The notes below the pieces were generated by a model. That model was not told where the DNA came from, made no database searches, and saw nothing but the letters and a program-made list of their open reading frames with translations. A stretch of DNA of 24,083 bases from Isoetes engelmannii (taxonomy: Eukaryota; Streptophyta; Lycopodiopsida; Isoetales; Isoetaceae), in the NCBI GenBank assembly GCA_011763485.2, contig JAANSK020238851.1, positions 1-24,083 of the forward strand, read 5' to 3'. The position numbers and the translations under genes were made by a program. Positions 11,231-21,159 of this stretch are shown here, piece after piece (positions within the stretch are counted from its first letter, which is position 1; each line of letters begins with the position of its first letter).

Positions 11231-11333
11231 CTCGGGTGTCCCTATTCCAATGATGTTCTGCCCCATGCTTAGCTGCCTGATGCAAGGAGTTAATAAATTT
11301 GAGGACTCACCAGTGATTGCTAGCTCTATGTGA

Positions 11334-12615
11334 TTTATTAGATATCATTTGGGAAAATCATGTGGCATTTGACATGAGCAAGTTAGCAAAACATTCATAA
11401 TTTCCCATCTCAGATGAGGAGGACCTTATACAGGTCTCCTATCCTAATCTTCTCCAACATAGCAGCGACAAGGATAGGGCTTGTCATATCATCTCCAATG
11501 CATAATGCTACTAAAGAAGAGTCGCTACTAATTGACAATAAACGAGCCATTAGTTGTGACGAATGAATAAGACCATGTTCAATTCATGTCAGATTATGGA
11601 CATTTACCTGTTCATCAAGATGCCAAGATAGAGTAGAGTAGAGTAGATTTTTTTTATCGTTCACGGAGACCAATTGGCCTATGGGACCTAAACAAAGAGA
11701 GCTTCTGGCATAGTACTAAATATGACCGCTGAACAAATATTCCATTGAAACGAGGCAAACCGAATTAGATAAAGTAGATGGTTACTTCTAAAATAACATT
11801 TCTTTAACATTGTCAATTGCACATGATATATAGCTAGGAGTGCTTCAAGGTGACGTGAAACAAACCTTGCATTAACCTTGCATACCAGGATCAAACTGGC
11901 ACAATATAGTAGGAAAAGATTTTTCCCCTGGGCAAATTTGTGACAAACTAAAAAATAAAGAGCTCACGATGTCCCAACCTGGCTTATGTCCATGGAACTT
12001 ATATTACGAGGACAGCATTAGCATCAAGAAGAGTCCTAAACATAGACTTGATCAAACATTCTTCTTTCATAAGATGTTTGACTAAAGTGATAAACATCTT
12101 TCTCTCTAAAACATATCTATTGTGATTCAATGAGTTTAGACACAGAGAAGCAATAACAATTCTTTCCTCTTTCCTCATTGCAGATTAACTTCAAAGCAAT
12201 GCTAGCGTCCAGACAAAAATTAGTCTTGTAGAAGAATCGTAATAGTTTCCGTCATTGCAGATTAAACCCTAACACTTGAAAGCAATGATCATCCACAAGA
12301 CAAAAATTAGAGAATCACAACAGCATTTAGTAACATCCCTACGGAACAAATTGGTCCTCCTGAAAAAGCTCTTAGTTGTATTGCCCTTGCAAATAACAGG
12401 TTAAGAATGTACTATGCCTTAGCCCTAGGCTAGCTTCAAATTCATTTTCAACATCAGCATACCCGTACTCAAGCTATAGGCTTTAATCTCCACAAGCCAG
12501 GATACCAAAACTTAGGCTGCAACCTTTCAGCTTTTGGAAAAAGATCTATTGAATCTACACACATGTTAGAGTTTCATATGAAACATGACCAGTAGCGGCA
12601 AGTTACAATACCAGT
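11334..12615. other. Intergenic region 3' of the OFD1-like gene
   Basis: No exon is recognisable. Positions 11632-11658 hold an (AGAGT)n pentamer array next to an A/T run, the partner of the array at 4921. A diverged direct repeat of about 50-58 bases (CATTGCAGATTAA … AGACAAAAATTAG) occurs at 12175-12224 and 12252-12310. Confidence 0.5.
11632..11660 (-). repeat. Pentamer (CTCTA)n array behind an A run
   Basis: On the minus strand an A run and ATCTA are followed by about four CTCTA units. The order A-run, ATCTA, pentamers matches the array at 4921-4942, suggesting the same kind of retroposon 3' tail. Confidence 0.5.
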
Positions 12616-12619
12616 CGTC

Positions 12620-12625
12620 TTTATT
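12620..12625 (-). terminator. Candidate poly(A) signal of the OFD1-like gene
   Basis: AATAAA on the minus strand, about 115 bases after the OFD1-like stop codon at 12740. This is a plausible distance, but it rests on the hexamer alone. Confidence 0.35.
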
Positions 12626-12739
12626 TGCAGCACAAATTCCAAATAATTGCAATGTTTTCCAAATCAAATTGTATGGTCTTCCTTTCATTCAGTTTACACA
12701 TTGTGCCAAATAAGAATATCGTAAATAAATATTAACTGC

Positions 12740-13549
12740 TTAAGGGTATGAAATATCAGATCCGAAATCTTCAATTGTGCTACAACTATCATGTTCGGAT
12801 TTTGTTGTATTATTTTCCAACTGCTCAGGTCGATAAGAAGGATTTTGATCCAGAAAAATCTTGCAGATATGTTCTGCAGGTCTAGAAATGTTACAACTCT
12901 CTTCAGATGCAGCATATAGCTCTTGAATCTCTAACGTGGGAGAGTATAGCTTGTGTTTATCCAAAATGCTTCGATCAATATTCTCATGAGCTTCACTGGC
13001 TCTACTTTCTTTACCATCAATTACACTATCTTGATCTAGGCTATCAAGAAAGAAAACCAGGTCTTTACTTGTTCGCATGAGTTGCAAGTTGTTTTCTTCA
13101 TCATAACTGTGAGACTTTGAGCTGGCAATAGTATTTTCATTTTGTGATAGATCTCTCTCAGCCACCCGAGGTTGAGAAGCATACATTGAGATGGAATCAT
13201 GACATTCCTTATGCGTAGAAGACTCTATATTAAGTGTGATCTCTCCATTATATTCAGCAGAATCACTTTTGAGTTGGATGCTTCTGCTATTACTCTTTTG
13301 TATTCGTTCTGTTGATTTAGCACCTGTACTATATCCCTTGTCTAAAATAGTCTTACATTCTGCAACAGCCAGCACACTACTTTGGGCTGATTCTTCAGAT
13401 AGCCGCAGACTATTCCTTATATGACTGGTTTCAACAGCAGAAATATCTCTAGCAAGGAGACAGTTCCTTGCTTCTGAAGTTCTAATGTTATCCACGTCTG
13501 TATCCTGTTTAGCAGAGTTGTCACCAGTATGAGTTCCATTGTTGACCAC
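12740..13549 (-). CDS. OFD1: OFD1-like last exon: long Ser/Glu-rich tail
   Basis: This 810-nt exon starts after TTCTTACTAG with VVNNGTHTGDNSAKQ, joining exon 14 at phase 0, and ends …STIEDFGSDISYP then stop. It supplies 269 residues, a third of the protein. It is rich in Ser, Glu, Asp, Asn and His with few hydrophobic clusters, so probably disordered, with many possible phosphorylation sites. It has no domain I recognise and no clear similarity to the animal OFD1 tail. One short amphipathic stretch (DLVFFLDSLDQD) stands out. The unbroken long frame in AT-rich surroundings supports real coding use. Confidence 0.75.
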   Translation of the reverse strand: MVNNGTHTGDNSAKQDTDVDNIRTSEARNCLLARDISAVETSHIRNSLRLSEESAQSSVLAVAECKTILDKGYSTGAKSTERIQKSNSRSIQLKSDSAEYNGEITLNIESSTHKECHDSISMYASQPRVAERDLSQNENTIASSKSHSYDEENNLQLMRTSKDLVFFLDSLDQDSVIDGKESRASEAHENIDRSILDKHKLYSPTLEIQELYAASEESCNISRPAEHICKIFLDQNPSYRPEQLENNTTKSEHDSCSTIEDFGSDISYP

Positions 13550-16500
13550 CTAGTAAGAACACAACTTCAATTTGAGTTTGAAATGCAGGAGAAATATTGA
13601 CTCTATAGGTCTTGGATAGGACGACATTAGATAAAATGGTGAGAAATAACTTTTGCTTAATGTTAGATTAGTTAATTTACAACCTTGATAGTGGCATTCT
13701 CCATGTGCTGTGACTGATGTTCTCTACATCCAAATGTCAGATTTTCCTTCATAGCAGTAAGTTTTTTGCAATTTCTGCAGGAAATCGCAACATTAGTAGT
13801 ATGCCACTATAGGCATAGGCTTGGTGTCACAAATTGCACCTTTCTGAGGACACATCCTCGTCTGAGGAATTACGAATCCCAGAGGAGATTGCTTCAGTGT
13901 CTTTATTTTTGTCCTTACGTTCATGGCTTACCGCTTTCTCCAGCTGCAACAGAAAATGTGCTTTAAATAAAGTAAAGCTTAAGCAACAGAAAATGGATGC
14001 CAAAGCCATGGAAAAGACAAGGACCGGTTGTTGAAAGTGATTTCCTTCATTCCAGACCATCCCGTTCCTCATTTCATCGGGCTGTCTTCCAGATTTCCTA
14101 TATATATACAGAGTGTTACTTCCAACGAAGTTGTTAACACTGTTTAAGACTACATTTACCTTTCTGGAGGCATGTGTTTTATCTCTGCCGTGGAAACTCC
14201 AACCTTAGAGGTACTGCTCCCAAACTGTGGATGTTCACGATGCACCTGTTCCTCAAGCTGTAGCATGACAAGCTAGAATAAATGGCAAAAGCTAAAGTAT
14301 AAAATATAGATTATGTATTTGTATCTCAAATTTTCCTATAGTGCTGTAAGAAATTTACTTGATCTATTTTATGAAGCAATGCTTCTTTCTGTGCCTCTTC
14401 AGAAGATAAACGACGATGCATAATACTGAGAAGTTCATTGGCGTTTTTAGCCTCAGTTAATTCAGCTGAATGTACTTGTTTGTCCAGTGCTAATTGACGT
14501 TTTCCTTCTGCAAGAAATTCATTTTAAATTCATTTGCAATGTGTAGGCAGAGACGATTTTGTGACATGAGACATTCTTCTAAACAAATATATAAAGGTTA
14601 ATTGCTAGAAATGCCCTCATACACACAATGATATATTGCCCCAACCCTAGGGGGAAAAGGTTAACTTCAACATATACTATATAAGGCTGCCTATAGGTTT
14701 AAGGGCTGTCTTGAAGCAGAAGCGGCGTGTGTAACCAACCACGGAAATCCTTGCTTCAACTGAGAAATCTAGACTGCACAAACTATGTGTCTCTGAGGCC
14801 CAATCAAACAGTGGCAAGATGATGGAACAAAAATCAGCTGGCATGAATGAAAGGTGGGAACCAATATCCTATAGACCAACAAGGTATGACTAGAGTTTCC
14901 ACTTATATTATAACACCAATCAGAAACCTCAATTAGCAGATAGGCTTATATGAGATCTTTGGGAAAAATTGCCTTCAGACTGGTATCTTCAACCATAAGC
15001 AACACCACATTGAAGTCAGATATATTATTAGCAATACCCGTTCAGAATTGGGAGGCAAAAGAAGGACCTTCAAGTGCAGATCTCTCGGTCTCAAGTTGAA
15101 TTTTTAACTGCTGATATTCCTTCTCAAGTTCCTTCCGTCTCCTGTGTTTGTTGCAGCAAAGATGCAAATTATAGCAATGGAGTACATAGCATGCATCAAA
15201 TCCCAAGAAGCTGCTAAGGAGATTACTTAACAGGTTACTTTGAATGAGTTTACAGCTGCTTCAAAGAAGAGATGTTCAAAACAGATTGAAATGCCTATAA
15301 ACTTTCCAGCCCATATTAAAAAGTTAAAGAGGGAAGCTATTTGGTTAGTTTTCTTTTTTCCAATTACAACGTTCAAGAAGCAGGCTAAAACTTGTTCGAA
15401 TTTGCCCCTGCAGATGATATGTCTTTGCATTCTCGTCTCCTGGAACACCTCCAATTCATGACCCTATAAACATTCTGCAAAGAAAATGTAATGAAAGTGC
15501 ACTTTCATCAAACAAAGTAACATCAGTGGTGGTTAAAAATGCACGTCTCCTGCTACACATATGATGGAATGTGATATATGCAAGTGCTTCAGTGAAAAAG
15601 ACTATCTTTGCAAGTGCGTGAATCAATAGTGCTTTGATGTGATCATTACTAAAATGTTGCTTAATTGCCTCAACACCATGAAATCTTGTGCTGGACCATG
15701 AATAAACACAGAGCAAGGAAAGTGTACCAACTCAATCTAATATCTTTATCCAATGCATCTTTATAAGATCCACTGTATAATTAGAAAGCCAAATGAAGGA
15801 AACCTTTTTACTAGTACATGAAGGTACTTCAGCCTTAAGTACCTTCATGGAGTATAATGCAAGGGTTAACAGTAAAACACCAACATTGAAAGCATGTCTT
15901 TCGCTTGATCGCGCATTAGATCATGCATTTGAGTTACGTTGTCTTCTTTAACTTCTAATAGTCTCTCTCTTTCACCAAGTCTTTCTTCCCACTGTGTAAG
16001 TCTTTTATCCTGCAAGTATGCTTCCATGGTGAGAAAATTACAAAAGGTAATGTACAAAAAGACGAATAGAGCACCTGGACATCACACTGCATCTTTATTT
16101 GTTCTTCTCGGGCATGAAGGCTCTCAAGAGCTTCTATCATTTTCTGGCGTTGCTCATATGCAATGACTTCAAGCTCCTAATCACAAGATATATACTCATT
16201 TCATGATATGTCCATTCTTGATTGCATAAGGTAGAGTAAAGTTTCTGATGCAAAGAATTATTGCAGGAAAAGAGAAATTGCCACAAGAAGACTAATGAAT
16301 ATATTTGTAAATAGATATTTCGTAGGATATGATAAGGCAATGACAAAATCCACAATTCAACAAAGAAAATGACCAATATGCAACAAATGACGATAACGAT
16401 TTATTATCACACAAGTGTATTTCTGCCACTTCCTACTGTTTCTACATGGAAAACATACAAATGTGGCAGAAAGTTCACAAGATCCAAAATCTGAGAAATG

Positions 16501-19500
16501 CACCTTCTCTTTTCCAAGTATCTTATCAGTGATGAAGTTCTCTTGTGCAGAAAGCTTCCTAAGCCTCTCTTTTTGAACGTCTTCTAGTTCTTGACGGAGT
16601 TTAGTTAGCTGTCTGAAGGAAAACGAATCGTGTCAATATACCTACAAGGTGAAGCTTAAAATATGAAAAATTCCTACTAATATGCCTATGGTGGGGAGAA
16701 CAGAGTATTTGAACTGTTGCACTATGGCGTCAAGTTTGAACAACTGCAGCCTAAAGCCCAAGCTGTCTTAGATCAGGCTAGCATCTATTAACATCTTTCT
16801 CAGCCAATTTGAGGATTTCAAAAACGCTTTATGGCCATACTCTCGCGTATGCATCCTTTGTATAACGGATATTACTTGGAATGTGATGCCAAATTGCAAT
16901 GAAGCTGCAAACTCAGCAAGAAAGATCAGATGCTTTGTTTCTGGTCATCCTTGACAGAAAGTTCATATGAGAATTTTTCTATTCACGTCCACTCTTTGGC
17001 CGGTTAGTCCATACCCCATATTGAAGCTTCTTTTGAAGCAGTAGAGGATTGGAAAGAACTTGAGGAAGATAATATGAAACTTCGGTACATATTAAAACTA
17101 GCTCAATAAGATCCATCGTGTAGCATGGCAAATATACATGAATATCATGTAATAAGAGACAACATTGAAAACATTGATTGAAGTGCACTGCCTTTGTGCA
17201 TTTGTGTGACGTACTGAACATTATCACTTCTTCTTTAAGCAGCAAAGCAAAATCATAGTTAGAGGAAAGTAAAGAAGTGTTATAACTTCATTTTTCATTA
17301 TGCTACCACAAGCCTATATGATCAGCAGTATCGAAGAGCTAGAAAATCCATAATACTCTGAACTCTGAATAGAGTAAGTCTTCCTTACTAATGCACTAAC
17401 AGACTCAGGTGGTATCTGCAAATATTATTGAGAGCCTTTGTTCTTTTCTTTCTACCAAGGTAAAGCATGAAAAGCAACCCTTCCTATTTTAACATAATTT
17501 TTCCTGTACCGAACAATATCAGATTAGCTTCTAGGCAATATAGCACAGCCTGGTGCTATTGATATTATATTTGTACATCATTACAAGTGGAATAAAAAAA
17601 GCATGCATTTATGGTTATTATGTTTTCACAGAGTATTGATCCTGAAAAGAAATTCAAAGCAGGAACTGGACAGGAAAAAACCTTTGATAGTTTGCCGCTT
17701 CTTTCCTGCGTACACGGTCTAACTCAAATTCACGTATCTTGTAAACCTACATGGATGAAAGTTTTGAGGTTCTCAAGCTACAATTACGATCCGTCTCAGT
17801 CTTACAAAGATGTAAGTACCTTCGATTTGACTTCTGCATCCACACGATTATCAAAATCTTCGTACAATTTTTGCATGCGGCTTTCAAGTGTCTCAACAGG
17901 ATGCCTCCGCTCCACGTCTACCCTTCTAGCATATGCATCATCAATCTCTTTGAGACAACTATCTGCCAGATAGGAACCCTTAAGTGCATCCATTTGAATA
18001 TGCCATGGTTCCAAAGGGTAAAAGATATTCAAGAAAGCCTTAACATATATATGGGGGGAAAAAAAAAAAAACGAAGGAGAAAAATATGTAACAGGTGATG
18101 TTCCATCTGCTTAGCAAAACTGTATCGACAGACAAACAAACCCATGGGGTGCTATAAAAATGTTATGATCTACTTGCTTAAGTCAAATATCATGAAATAT
18201 TGCATGTTATTTAACAGCTAACAGGTTCATCTTCATAAGATATAGTGCAGGTTCTATATACCAATTCTGCATGAGCAAAGATACCTGCCCTAATAAATTC
18301 ATGAAGTATATGAGGATGTTGGCATGCGAGTCAAAAGATACTCTGGTTCAGATGTCAGCACTTCAGAAAGCAATTCTCGAAGATAGCAATCCAATCAGAA
18401 CAGAAGATATCCAAAGGTCAGCAAGAATTTAGGAGCAACATTCATCGATTACCCAACATGAAGCAATCTGACCAGAAGAGCAGTACCCAGAGGTCAGCCA
18501 GAATTTAGGAGCAACATTTAAAGGTCATCCAACATGGCTTAATGGTACAATATCGAGTCCAATTTCCATGATGCTTCCAAGAAAAAGGACAACTGTAACT
18601 GGTGACCATCATACCTGGGATTTGGTTGATGCACAAACAGAAGCGTGTGCAAATAGGCCTTCAAGACAAGTAGCAAGGCATGTGCAAATGGGCCTTCAGC
18701 AAGGGAAATTTTAAGGAAGCTTCTTCAGTTGCAAAAGATAAATGGCTGGAATTCTAAGAGATAAACTTCATCTACCTTCTCAAAGAATTCATCTTGAAGG
18801 TTTTGCAGTGGCAAATAAGAAGAAACTTGTGTCTAGGCTAAGAAGCTGTCTCTGCAAACCCCAAAGCACTTGATTCTTACCTAAACTCCCAGAGCTTTCT
18901 TCCATCATCAGAAGGTTCCATCATTTAGTGCAGCTGACTTTATAACAAGCAGCAGGATTTTCAGTTTACAGGCAACTAACACAGTCCTGGCTTATCTAAA
19001 GAGGGGCTTAGGCTGAAGGTTTGTTTTCCGGAAAATTGACAATGCATGGAGTTTTCAATGTTGGCCCACAATCTGCCTAGACACTTAAAGAAAGATAATG
19101 GGCTATGCTATGGGCTTTTGCAATCTCAAGGGAAAAGTAAGAGGCAACCCACAGTCTCACTTCCTAGCACAAGAGCAGAGCACACAGCTCTATCTGCAGA
19201 ATATTTTAAGCTCTGATCTTTTAACTGTATTGATCAAAACTTGGTCGACTACTATGAAAATTAAAGCTATCTCCCACCTCTTGGTGTCTTTTGCTCCTTT
19301 CCTCGACTGTCTGCACAAGCATTCGTCTTACAACATCTTAAAGATGTCATCCTTAACCATCCTTAGAACTTGCATGCATTCAGTTTGTGTTTGAGGACCA
19401 TCCCACTCAGAGTCCTCTTATACAGCCATGGCTTTAGTTTTTGTCATGAAAATTCTATTCTTATTCAAATTCCTGGTGCAGTGCATATACATTCCACAGT

Positions 19501-20647
19501 AAAAACACATCATAGAGTAGAACATTGCAATGTATCACACGTCCAACCATACGACAGAAATATCTGCCTCTTACCTAAATCTCTTGACACAAGCCCGCAG
19601 GTCTGAGCTGATACATCTTTCTTATCAGTCTTAAAAGATAGCCATTGTACTGTCGCTATCAGCTGTTGGACAAGGCAACCTTGTTTTGAGATCTGAGAGA
19701 AAGATAGCCATCGGTGAATAAAAGAAAGCAAAGATTATATATATTTCAAGTTCAAAAATACAATCCAGATTCTTAAGGTTGCTATTGGCTTTGCATATCG
19801 ATGTCCGTAAGCTCCCTAGCCTGGACTGACAAAATTCTCATGGTTATTAAACAACTATAGCCAGATTGCTTCTCCTTTCATCTTTCACTCATTGGGTATC
19901 TCCATTCAATTAGTAACACCACTTCCATGCCCTCATGCTGGATAACATGCCCAGGTATTGCGATTTGTATGTTTCTTTACATCTGTCTGCATGTCTATCC
20001 TCAGCCTCTGAGAAGAAACTAGTAACAATAACGATGGAACATTGCTGTGGAGCAGAAGTCAAATGCAATATTGCTGTGAATATTATTAAACTAAAGAGTT
20101 ACATCATTGACACGCCACCAGAAACACATATAACAAAGCACCAATGTAGCTCAGAACAGACTCCGAAGACAGTTAGATTGAAACGAACCTAAGAGTGAAC
20201 TTGACACATATTAACAACTAGCAAAAACCCAAGCAAAGGTTAAAAGAAATACCAATGATCTAGCATCCAAGTGCAGGAGTCGAAGAATCTCGTCACAGGA
20301 AAAGGGAGGAAAAGAGTCCATTTGGCTCTCAGGTACAAAGATGGATTGCGTGAATGAGTAACCCAATGTTCCAAGATAATCGAAGAAAATGCTACTCAGA
20401 ATTCTATCATCTAATGTTGCTCTTCTAGTTCTGCCTGAATCAAGAAAAGACGGATCATTGCGTCGCAATTGCTGCAACATGGAGGCACGAAGCTGACCCT
20501 GGACAAGATCAAGCACTATGTTGGAAATAAACAATTTGAGAATCAGACCGAGTAAAGAGGATAATGTACCTTGAGAGAATCAAGGACCCCATTAGATTTA
20601 AGAGAAATAAATAGTTGCTGCTTCAATTCCTGTGCACTGAGCTCCAT
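12740..20647 (-). CDS. OFD1: OFD1-like centriole/basal-body protein (about 15 exons, ~800 aa)
   Basis: OFD1 is a centriole and centriolar-satellite protein needed for distal-end control of the centriole and for cilium formation. The N-terminus combines a TOF-type helix (ELKQQLFISLKSNGVLDSLK-GQLR, matching the animal GVLDTLKTQLR region) with a LisH motif (LDDRILSSIFFDYLGTLGYS … FVPES). Then come a segment like the animal family's before its coiled coil (QGCLVQQL … KDVSAQT), the block DSCLKEIDDAYARR (compare animal [10 protein letters not shown]), and a long coiled coil. TONNEAU1 and FOP/FOR20 share TOF-LisH but lack this coil. Proposed exons: 20647-20570, 20498-20253, 19692-19575, 17962-17820, 17746-17682, 16612-16504, 16176-16075, 16009 to about 15881, 15141-15068, 14507-14359, 14272-14160, 14097-14025, 13943-13840, 13774-13684, 13549-12740. 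All junctions keep frame except exon 8/9. The start ATG has G at -3 and +4. Confidence 0.85.
13684..14272 (-). CDS. OFD1: OFD1-like exons 11-14: post-coil linker
   Basis: Exon 11 (14272-14160) follows TTATTCTAG: LVMLQLEEQVHREHPQFG … HMPPE. It joins exon 12 (14097-14025; KSGRQPDEMRNGMVWN … FQQP) through a split Arg codon. Exon 13 (13943-13840; LEKAVSHERKDKNKD … DEDVSSE) joins exon 14 (13774-13684; NCKKLTAMKENLTFG … ENATIK), again through a split Arg. Frame is kept across all four only with these two small exons, which supports them. The segment is polar, low in hydrophobics and probably disordered. Exon 12 has no clear family similarity and rests on splice sites and frame. Confidence 0.65.
14359..15141 (-). 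CDS. OFD1: OFD1-like exons 9-10: end of the coiled coil
   Basis: Exon 9 (15141-15068) reads RRKELEKEYQQLKIQLETE… and ends one base into a codon. Exon 10 (14507-14359) continues EGKRQLALDKQVHSAELTEA … SSEEAQKEALLHKIDQ and stops at a strong GTAAAT donor. The pair keeps frame (G|AA). Both are highly charged with regular leucines, consistent with continued coiled coil. Exon 9 needs two bases from the previous exon, which the most obvious end of exon 8 does not supply. Confidence 0.7.
15881..17746 (-). CDS. OFD1: OFD1-like exons 5-8: coiled coil
   Basis: Exon 5 (17746-17682; VYKIREFELDRVRRKEAANYQ) ends two bases into a codon and joins exon 6 (16612-16504; QLTKLRQELEDVQKERLRKL … GKEK) in frame. 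Exon 7 (16176-16075; ELEVIAYEQRQKMIEALESL … CDVQ) and exon 8 (16009 to about 15881; DKRLTQWEERLGERERLLEV … AKDMLSML) follow at phase 0. Heptad-like spacing of Leu/Ile/Val with Glu/Lys/Arg/Gln runs nearly throughout, as in the OFD1 coiled coil. The donors of exons 6, 7 and 8 are GTGCAT, GTGCTC and GTGTTT, all weak matches to consensus. The 3' edge of exon 8 is uncertain (see findings). Confidence 0.75.
17820..19692 (-). CDS. OFD1: OFD1-like exons 3-4 flanking a 1.6-kb intron
   Basis: Exon 3 (19692-19575) follows TTTCTCTCAG and encodes ISKQGCLVQQL … KDVSAQT … SRDL, ending one base into a codon at GTAAGA. Exon 4 (17962-17820) begins after TCTGGCAG with the other two bases and reads DSCLKEIDDAYARR … VETLESRMQKLYEDF, ending KSK at GTACTT. 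Together they are 261 nt, exactly 87 codons. They align by eye with the animal block in which a Met/Glu/Thr/Gln/Thr string precedes [20 protein letters not shown]. The intron (19574-17963) is the longest in the gene and holds a tandem duplication at 18386-18537. Confidence 0.8.
18386..18537. repeat. Tandem duplication (~76-bp unit, two copies) in OFD1 intron 3
   Basis: Copy 1 at 18386-18462 and copy 2 at 18463-18537 share AGAATTTAGGAGCAACATT and the flanking GGTCAGC and CCAACATG. A smaller pair of the string TGTGCAAAT(A/G)GGCCTTCA follows at about 18647-18663 and 18680-18697. These lie within the intron and have no coding role. Confidence 0.8.
20253..20647 (-). CDS. OFD1: OFD1-like exons 1-2: TOF and LisH region
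   Basis: Exon 1 (20647-20570, 26 codons) ends …GVLDSLK at a GTACAT donor. Exon 2 (20498-20253, 82 codons) starts after a CCAG acceptor with GQLRASMLQQLRR and ends …LDARSL at GTATTT. Both junctions are phase 0. The LisH motif is at about residues 55-84, with the expected leucine/isoleucine spacing, the YLGTLGY turn and the PES ending. In animal OFD1 the LisH lies at a similar distance from the start. LisH motifs dimerise and are needed for centrosomal localisation in this family. The frame stays open upstream of the ATG, but that extension reads antisense through the copia fossil and shows no family similarity, so the ATG at 20647 is preferred. Confidence 0.85.
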
Positions 20648-20789
20648 CACAAGCCCTGAAGTCTGATATGAGTTCGCGGCAAGAATCGGCCAACTCAATA
20701 GTTGTGTTTTAATGTGTTGCCAAGGAAGGTGCATATAATACGTGTAACAAGTTTTCTTTGATAACTTGCATATGATAAACTTGGACATG

Positions 20790-21150
20790 TTCGTTTGGTA
20801 TTTGCCGGCGTATATCAAGCATTGGTTGGGAGTAAGATTTGGAGGACGTATTGTATTGTATGGGAAAGCATATATTTGAAGGACGTAGAAACTATTTCTC
20901 TCTCCAGTGCTGAAGCAGAATATGTTGCTACTTGTCATGCTACAAAAGAAGCAATATGGTTACAAAGACTTTTTCAAGATATCAATATTTCAACGGACTA
21001 TGCAGTATGACTCCAAACTGACAGCCAAAGTTGCATTGCCATGGCCAAGACTCCAAGATTTCGAGCACGTACCAAGCATGTGGAGATTCAATATCATTTT
21101 GTGTGAGAAAAGCTGACCAGTGGTGTTATTGAATTGTCATTTAGATGTCT
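20790..21150 (+). mobile_element. Ty1/copia LTR-retrotransposon fossil: RNase H end of pol
   Basis: Plus-strand translation shows the typical copia RNase H signature SLSSAEAEYVATCHATKEAI followed by WLQRLFQDI. Diverged remains of the usual following Asp/Asn…Ala-rich and 'HV…Y HFVREK' parts (VPSMWRFNIILCEKS) come after. Only the 3' end of pol is visible. It is a broken, clearly aged fragment without recognisable LTRs. It points away from the OFD1-like gene and begins about 140 bases from that gene's start codon. Confidence 0.8.
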
Positions 21151-21159
21151 AAAACTTCT

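Noticed and set aside
20253-20647. TONNEAU1 or FOP/FOR20 identity for the LisH protein
   Set aside because: Those families share the TOF-LisH start but are short. The IDDAYARR block and the long coiled coil point to OFD1.
20648-20938. N-terminal extension of the OFD1-like first exon to an upstream ATG
   Set aside because: The extension reads antisense through the copia fossil and has no family similarity. The ATG at 20647 begins the conserved helix.
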